Shown: positions 24,701-30,510 of the stretch, one piece after another
Layout: each line of letters begins with the position of its first letter
How positions within the stretch are numbered: the first letter of the stretch is position 1
Assembly (NCBI RefSeq): GCF_938017775.1
Contig: NZ_CALIIU010000014.1
Span: 1-30,510 of the forward strand
Direction of reading: 5' to 3'
DNA length: 30,510 nucleotides
Origin: an uncultured Campylobacter sp.
Lineage (GTDB): Bacteria; Campylobacterota; Campylobacteria; Campylobacterales; Campylobacteraceae
The notes under the pieces: model-generated
Told to the model about the DNA's origin: nothing
What the model saw: the letters and a program-made list of their open reading frames with translations, nothing else
Database searches by the model: none
Translations under genes and position numbers: made by a program

Positions 24701-26846
24701 AATAGCGCTTAGGCTAGCGCTGATCGTTAGCGTTTTTTGCTTCGCACTTTACGCGCAGGATTTCAGTGACGCGGGCTTTTGCGCGCTGGCGGCGTTTTGG
24801 GCTTATGCGCTATTTCGGGTACTATTTAGCTTTTTTTACGAGGCGAAGCAGCGCGCCAATGCAGCGCTATTTCGCAGCAGCGGGACTTTGATTAAAATTT
24901 TTAGAGGCAGGCTCATAAGCGGGGTTTTAGCCTTCGCGGGCGCGATCCTCTTAAGCGCCACTTTGGCGCTAGGCATAGCGGATCTGCGCGGCGCGGAGCT
25001 ATTCGTGACGCTCGCGGCGCTGCCTGCAGCTCTTGCTCTGATGCGCCTAGCGGTGCTGAAGCTCAGCCTAAAAGAGATTAAAAATCCTAGAATTTTATCG
25101 CTCAAACTTAGCATTTTGCTACTCGCCGCGCTTGCCGTCGCGGTAAATTTCGCTCTAAATTTAGCCTATTTGCGGCTCGCGGACGGCGTAGATACTACCG
25201 CGCACTTTCAAAATTCCGCGATAAATTTTACTCCGCCCGCCCGCACCGCCGCATCCGCCGAAGACTTCGCGAGGAATAAGGTTTCCGTGCCCGTAGGAAA
25301 TTTTGCAACAGATAATTCTGCTAAATCAGCTAAAAATTCCGCTGCGAACAACGCCGCCATAGTTGTGCGAAATTCCGAGACGAGCAATGCCGTCAAGCCC
25401 GCAGCGGGTGCTGCCAAAAATCCTACCGCTTCGCCCGCAAATTTTAAAGCGGGCTCCGTCAGAGGGGTGCAGGTCTCGGCTGAAAATTCTAAGGCAGATC
25501 CCGTCGCTACGCCGCAGACCTTCGCTAAAAATTCTACGAAAAGCTACGCCGCAGCGCAAAATTTAAATTTAGCTCCAACTCCCGCCACGCCGAACGCATC
25601 CGCCGATAATTCGGCTGAAAAGTCCGCGACAAGCTCCGCATCAATCCCTGAAATTTTTGAAATTTTAAAATCTACCGCGCCGCAAGCGCACTTCAAATCC
25701 GCTCTGCTAAATGAAATTTACGCTTTGAAATTTTACAAAAACGCGCTGTTTGATCTGGCGCTGTCGCAGAGCCCTAGCGCGCTAAAAATCGCTCTTTTGT
25801 TTCTGATCTGCGCGGGAGATTTCCTCTTTTACTGCGCGATCTTGCATCTTTGTGCCTTCGTGCTTTTTATGCCGCGAGCCACGTCCGTGCCCAAAATAGG
25901 GCGCTTTAGCGGCACGATCTTTGCGCTTGCCTACGTCACGCTGTGTTTGATCTGTGCCGCGCAGACGCGCACGGCAGGCAGCGGAGCCGAAGGTGCACAT
26001 CCTAAAAGCGCGGTCGAGACGGGCGTGCAGATCGTGCTGCAAAGCGGCGAGCGGCTGATCTTAAGCGCGCGCGAGGCGGACGTTCTAAGAGGCGAACTAA
26101 ATGCCACGCGCTTTGCCGCAGAGGCAAACGCTGCGTCCGCGCTGAATAGCTACATCGACGCCGTTTACGACGAGGGCGCGAGGCTTAGCGCGCAGAAAAT
26201 GGCGGATTTCAATTATTCGTTTCTGAGCGATTATCTGGTGCTGTGGCACGGCGTGTGGGACGATGACGCGGGGGCGTATCTGAATGAGAAATTTGCGGGC
26301 TTTGTGAGCGAAAGCTTTCCGAAGGATTTCGGCGAAAATATCGCTAAAATCGCTGCGGCAAACGTCAAAGATTATGAGAGCTCGCTAAATTTTACGCTCA
26401 AAAAATACGGCGCGAAAATCGATCTTAACGTCACGCAAAGCTTCAGCCTAAAAAGCAAGGCGTATCGCGCGAGCGGGACGGGGCTAGGGGCGCTGGGCGG
26501 CGTGCTGGGCGCAAAGCTGATAAGCAAGAGTCTCGCTAAAACTGCGGCTAAAACGGGCGCGAAGACCCTTACCAAAGCGGGCGCCAGCGCAACAAGCGGT
26601 AGTGCGGGGCTCGTATGCGGCCCGGGCGCGGTGGTGTGCGTGCCTGCGTTTGCCGTGGCTACGTGGTTCGGGCTGGATTTTGCGTTTGCCAAGGGCGACG
26701 AGGCGCTCAATCGAGAGGAGTTTGAAGCTGCGATCGTGCGCGATATGATGGCGGCGAAAGAGGAGTTAAAGCGCGCGTTGGCGCAGGATTTCAACGCGAC
26801 GATAGACGAAATTTCGAGTGAAATTTTAAATTTAGACGGGAAGTAG
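24654..26846 (+). CDS. Large polytopic membrane protein of unknown function
   Basis: Not recognised. The 730-aa frame overlaps the end of dnaB by 47 nt. An internal ATG at 24672 (MTTTRRW) is an alternative start, and neither has a strong ribosome site. Probable helices lie near 16-34, 42-62, 89-110, 114-133 and 149-172. An Ala/Asn/Ser/Lys-rich linker (about 185-325) holds many NSA/KNS words encoded by AAAATTC and AAAATTT. More helices follow near 378-403 and 416-434. A soluble region (about 450-630) then leads to a Gly/Ala-rich hydrophobic stretch (TGLGALGGVLGAKL..., 635-690) and a charged C-terminal helix. The overlap with dnaB suggests co-translation. Base composition matches the Campylobacter part. 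Confidence 0.75.
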   Translation: MRQTGSMTTTRRWICEIALRLALIVSVFCFALYAQDFSDAGFCALAAFWAYALFRVLFSFFYEAKQRANAALFRSSGTLIKIFRGRLISGVLAFAGAILLSATLALGIADLRGAELFVTLAALPAALALMRLAVLKLSLKEIKNPRILSLKLSILLLAALAVAVNFALNLAYLRLADGVDTTAHFQNSAINFTPPARTAASAEDFARNKVSVPVGNFATDNSAKSAKNSAANNAAIVVRNSETSNAVKPAAGAAKNPTASPANFKAGSVRGVQVSAENSKADPVATPQTFAKNSTKSYAAAQNLNLAPTPATPNASADNSAEKSATSSASIPEIFEILKSTAPQAHFKSALLNEIYALKFYKNALFDLALSQSPSALKIALLFLICAGDFLFYCAILHLCAFVLFMPRATSVPKIGRFSGTIFALAYVTLCLICAAQTRTAGSGAEGAHPKSAVETGVQIVLQSGERLILSAREADVLRGELNATRFAAEANAASALNSYIDAVYDEGARLSAQKMADFNYSFLSDYLVLWHGVWDDDAGAYLNEKFAGFVSESFPKDFGENIAKIAAANVKDYESSLNFTLKKYGAKIDLNVTQSFSLKSKAYRASGTGLGALGGVLGAKLISKSLAKTAAKTGAKTLTKAGASATSGSAGLVCGPGAVVCVPAFAVATWFGLDFAFAKGDEALNREEFEAAIVRDMMAAKEELKRALAQDFNATIDEISSEILNLDGK

Positions 26847-27302
26847 GACGGTGGATTATGCCCGCGCAACTTAGATCCGTTGCGAGCGAAATTTAGCGGT
26901 GGATTATGGAGTTTTCGTGCGTAGCGGGCGGCATGCATCAAAATGGGCGGCTCGGTAGTAGTTCAGTAGGTACGAAGCGGTAGTGAAACTGGTGGCAAAA
27001 AATAGGCGGCACAAAACGACAGTGTGGCGGGTGCGCAATAAGCAGCGCTGCGGGTTTTTAAATTTATAAAATTTTATCCTACACGAAATGCGGCGCGATT
27101 TAGACCCGTTGCGAGTAAAATTTAGCGGCGGATTGAGGAATTTGCGTGCGCGAGGCTTGCGCGACAGCGGCTAAATTTTAAAATTTCATCTAAGCGCAGG
27201 CGGGTGGGATTACGGCGCACTTATCGCGCCGCCGCACCCTTTAAATTTAAGAGCCAGCTAAAAATTTTTAAATATAATCGCCGCTTAAAATAAGGAGTGC
27301 TA
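26847..27302. repeat. Gap with a diverged 50-nt direct repeat
   Basis: No gene seen in 456 nt. A stretch of about 50 nt at 26870-26921 (TTAGATCCGTTGCGAGC..., then AAATTTAGCGGTGGATTA) recurs with scattered differences at about 27099-27150 (TTAGACCCGTTGCGAGT..., then AAATTTAGCGGCGGATTG). Confidence 0.6.
27273..27278 (+). promoter_or_regulatory. -10 element for the gene at 27303
   Basis: A perfect TATAAT stands 24 nt before the ATG, in the same A/T-then-CGCC context as other promoters of the Campylobacter part. Confidence 0.5.
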
Positions 27303-27614
27303 ATGAAAAAATTCTATCTTAAAATTTCGTTATTTGCGTTTATAATGGCATTTGTATCGATCCCTGCTGCGGCACAATCGTCTTTAACAGGTTTAATAAA
27401 GTTAGAAGATTTGAGGAGCGAAGAGCAAAGAGCGCTTTTGAAATCCTGCGATTACGGTGACGGAAAATATAGTTCGTGCAATAAACTCGTTGAAATTTTA
27501 TCTAAAGAGTGCGATGGCGGTGATAATTGTGGTTATAAATCCAAAGAGTTTTTGAACTTCTTCAAAGGTTGCTGTTTCATCCGCAACTTGATATTCTCCT
27601 TGATGTACTCCTGA
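27303..27614 (+). CDS. Start of a secreted cysteine-containing protein, cut by the species junction
   Basis: MKKFYLKISLFAFIMAFVSIPAAAQ is a signal peptide with likely cleavage after AAA (residue 24). The mature part, to about residue 74, contains ALLKSCDYGDGKYSSCNKLVEILSKECDGGD. This resembles the Cys- and Gly-Asp-containing helical repeats of Sel1/Hcp-like periplasmic proteins of epsilonproteobacteria. AAGGAG lies five bases before the ATG; the GTG at 27297 overlaps that site. From about 27511-27530 onward the DNA is the reverse strand of a streptococcal permease gene, so residues after about 75 (KSKEFLNFFKGCCF...) are not true protein. The real gene is truncated here, and its 3' part is missing from the window. 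Confidence 0.6.
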   Translation: MKKFYLKISLFAFIMAFVSIPAAAQSSLTGLIKLEDLRSEEQRALLKSCDYGDGKYSSCNKLVEILSKECDGGDNCGYKSKEFLNFFKGCCFIRNLIFSLMYS

Positions 27615-28397
27615 TATTTCTGTCATTCTGCGTGCGAGTTCTGGTCCTAAAGTCGGAGTAAGACTTGTATCATTTACACGAAAGACAACATTAGAGATTT
27701 CATCCATATTAAAATTAACAGCAACAGATGTATTGGTTGTAATTGGCAAACCTCCGATACCAAACATCTTTGCAGTTTTAGCCTCAGAACTTGTGTATAC
27801 TCCGATAACTCGATAATGAAAGTTATTAACTGAGATTATCTGATTAAGAGCTGCCTGTGGTGAGTCAAAAAGACTGTTAGCCAGTTCTTCATCAAGTAAG
27901 ATCACACTTGCAAAATCTCTGTAATCTTGTTCTCTTAGACTCCTACCAGCGATTATTTCATTTTCAGTGGCAGTCATATAAGTCATATTACCACCTGTTA
28001 AACTAGCCTGCTCAACTTTTTTATCTTTATAAGTCAGAGTAACATTTATACTATTCGTCACAAAGTAACTATCTACACCCTTTAGTTTAGCGGCTTCCTT
28101 AACCCATGCTTCCTGTGTCTTGGGTGGGACAACATAAGCTGTATCCTCTCTACCAGATAGTGTTAGAGAAGACTGTTTTTGGGTAAAAGAGCCGTCCTTA
28201 CTTTTAATAGGCGAGAAAAAGACCTGAATATTTTTCTGAGATTTAGTCATATTTTTATTGACCTGACGAGACATAGAGTCTCCCAGAGCCATGATGACAA
28301 CTACTGAAGATACTCCTATAATAATCCCAATCATCGTCAAAAATGAACGCATCTTGTGTGCCATAATCGATGAAAAGGCAAATTTCAGATTTTCCAT
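27498..28397 (-). CDS. MacB-like ABC transporter permease, C-terminus missing
   Basis: This is the membrane subunit of a MacAB-type efflux system. The N-terminus (MENLKFAFSSIMAHKMRSFLTMIGIIIGVSSVVVIMALG) is the typical first helix, about residues 17-40. The extracellular MacB_PCD-type domain follows to about 275. The next helix begins FGFITTIITAIA at about 286 and is cut off; the last few residues (LFR) and the stop are read from Campylobacter DNA. S. pneumoniae homologues are, as I recall, about 420 aa with three more helices, so some 120 residues are lost. Transport would not be possible from this copy. Its start lies one base beyond the stop of the ATPase gene. Codon use is streptococcal. 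Confidence 0.9.
   Translation of the reverse strand: MENLKFAFSSIMAHKMRSFLTMIGIIIGVSSVVVIMALGDSMSRQVNKNMTKSQKNIQVFFSPIKSKDGSFTQKQSSLTLSGREDTAYVVPPKTQEAWVKEAAKLKGVDSYFVTNSINVTLTYKDKKVEQASLTGGNMTYMTATENEIIAGRSLREQDYRDFASVILLDEELANSLFDSPQAALNQIISVNNFHYRVIGVYTSSEAKTAKMFGIGGLPITTNTSVAVNFNMDEISNVVFRVNDTSLTPTLGPELARRMTEISGVHQGEYQVADETATFEEVQKLFGFITTIITAIALFR
27505..27530. other. Junction between Campylobacter and Streptococcus DNA
   Basis: Left of this point the plus strand encodes a Campylobacter-style secreted protein. Right of it the minus strand encodes a streptococcal MacB-like permease that stops in mid-helix. Both reading frames remain plausible through about 27511-27526, so a short shared sequence at the join is likely. 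No insertion sequence, integrase, tRNA or target-site duplication is visible. Confidence 0.8.
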
Positions 28398-28398
28398 C

Positions 28399-29100
28399 TT
28401 AATGCCCCTCCCCTTCTAAATGCCCACTATCAGATGCAATAGCCCCATCACGAATTACAATCTGACGTTTTGCATAAGCTGCAATCTCAGGCTCATGCGT
28501 GACCATAATAATGGTCCTTCCTTCTTCATTTAACTCCACCAAAAGTTCCATGATTTGGCTTCCTGTCCTTGTATCCAAAGCTCCAGTTGGTTCATCTGCC
28601 AGGATAATCGAAGGATTGTTGACAAGGGCACGTGCAATAGCTACCCGTTGTTTTTGTCCACCAGATAATTCCGAAGGCAAGTGGTGACTTCTATCAGTCA
28701 AATCTACCTTTTTCAAATAGGTCTCTGCCAATTTACGGCGTTTGGAAGCTGAAACTCCAGCATATATTAAAGGCAATTCAACATTCTGAAGGGCATCTAG
28801 TTTGGACAAAAGAAAGAATTGTTGAAAGACAAAACCAATCTCTTGATTACGGACTTTGGCCAACTGTTTTTCATCTAATCGAGCCACTTCCTGCCCCTCT
28901 AAGTAATACTCACCACTAGTTGGAGTGTCCAACATTCCAATAGTATTCATTAGAGTAGATTTTCCCGAACCTGATGGTCCCATAATGGCAACAAACTCTC
29001 CCTCATTCACTTCCAAGTTGATATTTTTCAAAACCTGCAGTTCCTGATCTCCATTTCGATAACTCCTACAGATATTTTTTAGACTAATTAGTTTCTTCAT
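28399..29100 (-). CDS. MacB/LolD-type ABC transporter ATP-binding protein
   Basis: This cytoplasmic ATPase powers the permease encoded next to it. The 233-aa product has every motif of a working ABC subunit. These are Walker A GPSGSGKST (41-49), Q-loop Q93/Q94, signature LSGGQ (145-149), Walker B ILADE (166-170) with the catalytic Glu170, D-loop (ALD, 174-176) and H-loop His202. It begins MKKLISLKNICRSYRNGDQELQVLKNI, as in MacB/LolD-like proteins of Gram-positive bacteria. It overlaps the adaptor gene by 17 nt and abuts the permease gene. In S. pneumoniae the matching genes, as I recall SP_0785 to SP_0787, form an efflux system linked to resistance to antimicrobial peptides and bacitracin. 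Confidence 0.95.
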   Translation of the reverse strand: MKKLISLKNICRSYRNGDQELQVLKNINLEVNEGEFVAIMGPSGSGKSTLMNTIGMLDTPTSGEYYLEGQEVARLDEKQLAKVRNQEIGFVFQQFFLLSKLDALQNVELPLIYAGVSASKRRKLAETYLKKVDLTDRSHHLPSELSGGQKQRVAIARALVNNPSIILADEPTGALDTRTGSQIMELLVELNEEGRTIIMVTHEPEIAAYAKRQIVIRDGAIASDSGHLEGEGH

Positions 29101-30235
29101 CAGCCTTCACCTCTTTTCCTTCTTCCAAGGAAGTTGTTGGATTACTGATGACTTTAGCCCCATTTGTCAAACCAGAAGTGATTTCTTGGTTTTCTGCGTC
29201 AGCATTTCCTAAGCTAACTTCGATTTTCTTAGCCTTATTCTCTTCGTCAACAACCCAGACATAGTTTTTACCTTCTTCTTCTACGATGCTGGTTAATGGT
29301 ACGAGAAGAGATGTACTGTCGCTTTTAACTTCTACACTAACAGAAAATCCTTGTTTTAACTCACCAATATCACTCGTAATTTCAATAGTGTATGGATATT
29401 TAGAGCCGACATTAGATGCACCTGTACCATTACTTCCATCAGCACCATTCTTTGAATAAGTTGCGATATAGTTGATCTTCCCTGTCCACGTTTTATCTGG
29501 GTATACTTTGGATGTGAAGGTCACTTCTTGTCCAACTGAAAGCTTGGCAAGGTTGTACTCTGACAGTTCACCTTTTACTTGCAAATTATCATTGCTCACT
29601 ACATGGATCATGACCTTGCCATTACCTGCAGAAGATTTGGAGAGATCGCGATTTACCTCTACAACTGTTCCTTCTATTGTACTTAGGATAGTTGTAGCAT
29701 CTAATTGAGCCTTTGCTTTTTTAACTTGTGCTTCTGCATCTGCGCGGTTATCACAAGCATCCTTAATCTGAGAATCAAGGGAAGATACTGTGCTAGCATC
29801 TGAACCACCATATTCTTCATAATAAGTCAAGGCCTTACTTCGTGATTCCCTCAATTCATTGATTTGACGATCAATCTTTGCTACTGCACGATTGGCAGCA
29901 TCGTATGCTGCCTGAGCATCAGAACTATTGTATTTTACTAACGCTTGTCCTCCACGCACCTTGTCTCCAACAGAGACTAAAATTTCTTCAATCTCACCCA
30001 TACTTGCATCAAAGTATACATACTGTTCATTTTTTACAGTAACAGTACCAGATAAGAGAATAGATGAGGCAACCGTTCCTTCTTTGGCAACAACCAAATG
30101 AGAGGGGGCATCTTTAACAGCAGCCTGAGAAGGTTGTCTAAAAAGTAAAATCCCCATAGCCCCGACAATAACAACACTTGCAGTTCCAATAGATGTGTAA
30201 AATTGCCATTTTTTTCTTTTCGTATTTTTCTTCAT
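29084..30235 (-). CDS. MacA-like efflux adaptor (membrane fusion protein)
   Basis: This protein links the ABC transporter to the cell surface in Gram-positive MacAB-like pumps. The 383-aa product has one N-terminal helix (about 13-33) and a split lipoyl-like domain (about 60-102 and 172-190). A helical hairpin lies between the two halves (about 105-170, AQAAYDAANRAVAKIDRQINELRESRS...). Beta-barrel segments follow (VKGELSEYNLAKLSVGQEVTFTSKVYPDKTW). The C-terminal GNADAENQEITSGLTNGAKVISNP matches, from memory, the S. pneumoniae protein very closely, with a differing hairpin region. I chose ATG 30235, not 30331, because AAAGG precedes it and the upstream promoter's -10 falls inside the longer version. 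It is first in the operon. Confidence 0.93.
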   Translation of the reverse strand: MKKNTKRKKWQFYTSIGTASVVIVGAMGILLFRQPSQAAVKDAPSHLVVAKEGTVASSILLSGTVTVKNEQYVYFDASMGEIEEILVSVGDKVRGGQALVKYNSSDAQAAYDAANRAVAKIDRQINELRESRSKALTYYEEYGGSDASTVSSLDSQIKDACDNRADAEAQVKKAKAQLDATTILSTIEGTVVEVNRDLSKSSAGNGKVMIHVVSNDNLQVKGELSEYNLAKLSVGQEVTFTSKVYPDKTWTGKINYIATYSKNGADGSNGTGASNVGSKYPYTIEITSDIGELKQGFSVSVEVKSDSTSLLVPLTSIVEEEGKNYVWVVDEENKAKKIEVSLGNADAENQEITSGLTNGAKVISNPTTSLEEGKEVKADEETN

Positions 30236-30269
30236 CCCAAAACACCTTTCATATTTTCCATTAAAGACC

Positions 30270-30298
30270 ATTATATCAAATTTATCCACTCTGAACAA
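30270..30298 (-). promoter_or_regulatory. Promoter of the efflux operon
   Basis: On the minus strand TTGTTC (30293-30298) and TATAAT (30270-30275) are 17 bases apart. The -10 lies 34 nt before the adaptor's ATG. Confidence 0.7.
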
Positions 30299-30441
30299 TG
30301 ATTGTACCGTGAGAAAAGAGAAGCATTCCAAAACTCACTTTCAGCTTCTTTCTGGTACATCAATTGTACTAGTTACACAATACATCTTATTTCCATATTT
30401 AGCAAGTAATTTCAACTTTTTACTTATGCCGTAGCAGATTT

Positions 30442-30470
30442 TTGCATTCAAAAAGTAAAAACGATAGAAT
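30442..30470 (+). promoter_or_regulatory. Promoter of gor
   Basis: TTGCAT (30442-30447) and TAGAAT (30465-30470) are 17 bases apart, 29 nt before the start codon of the gene running off the window. Confidence 0.55.
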
Positions 30471-30499
30471 ATGACTATCAAAGCTATAAGGAGTTTTCT

Positions 30500-30510
30500 A
30501 TGAGAGAATA
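30500..30510 (+). CDS. gor: First codons of glutathione reductase (partial)
   Basis: Only ATG AGA GAA TA is present (M-R-E-Y), after AAGGAG at six bases. In S. pneumoniae the gene divergent from this efflux operon is, as I recall, glutathione reductase, which begins MREYD. The call therefore rests on position plus four residues. The rest lies beyond the window. Confidence 0.6.

Noticed and set aside
27303..27614. A novel secreted fusion protein reading through the junction
   Set aside because: The part after about 27,530 is the antisense of a MacB-like permease gene, so the open frame is accidental.
27530..30510. Horizontal transfer of a Streptococcus efflux operon into Campylobacter
   Set aside because: Possible in principle, but there is no mobile element, the permease is cut in mid-helix, and the neighbouring gor start keeps streptococcal gene order. 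A chimera is simpler.

Overview
Most of this window (1 to about 27,510) looks like the chromosome of a Campylobacter with moderate G+C, of the oral C. gracilis / showae / rectus kind. The evidence is the gene order hemH, Gfo/Idh oxidoreductase, then divergent alaS, maf and penicillin-binding protein, which I recall from C. jejuni. There is also a quinol NO reductase, a CIRCE-controlled groES-groEL, and a very high density of AAATTT-type hexamers between genes. The last 3 kb (about 27,530 to 30,510) is a different organism. It carries a MacAB-like efflux operon and the first codons of glutathione reductase in the arrangement I recall from Streptococcus pneumoniae/mitis. The two parts meet inside two truncated genes with no mobile element, so an assembly or library chimera between two mouth bacteria is more likely than gene transfer.

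Layout. 40-2012 (-): ferrochelatase and a Gfo/Idh/MocA oxidoreductase, overlapping by 4 nt. 2128-7626 (+): alaS, a small membrane protein, maf and a class A PBP, each overlapping the next, ending in a hairpin with a GCAA loop. 7640-9115: an AT-rich islet with two membrane-protein genes, the first broken by a frameshift. 9260-11497: norZ, with an FNR/CRP-type box placed as in a class II promoter. 11757-13743: a YqeY-like protein, a lipoprotein and a membrane protein. 14104-16350 (-): an AsmA-like protein. 16557-18470: groES and groEL behind a consensus promoter and CIRCE. 19066-20130: a secreted, basic, low-complexity protein. 20757-21824: ispG. 22580-26846: dnaB with a long, repetitive C-terminal extension, overlapping a large membrane protein of unknown role. 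27303 onward: the start of a secreted cysteine-containing protein that runs into the junction. 27498-30510: truncated permease, ATPase and adaptor (all -), and the start of gor (+).

The genes are mostly housekeeping: haem synthesis, tRNA charging, cell wall, isoprenoids, replication, protein folding and NO detoxification. I found no convincing new defence or biosynthetic system. The observations most worth following are the species junction, the dense RAATTY-type arrays between genes and inside low-complexity protein linkers, the DnaB extension, and the NO-reductase promoter geometry.
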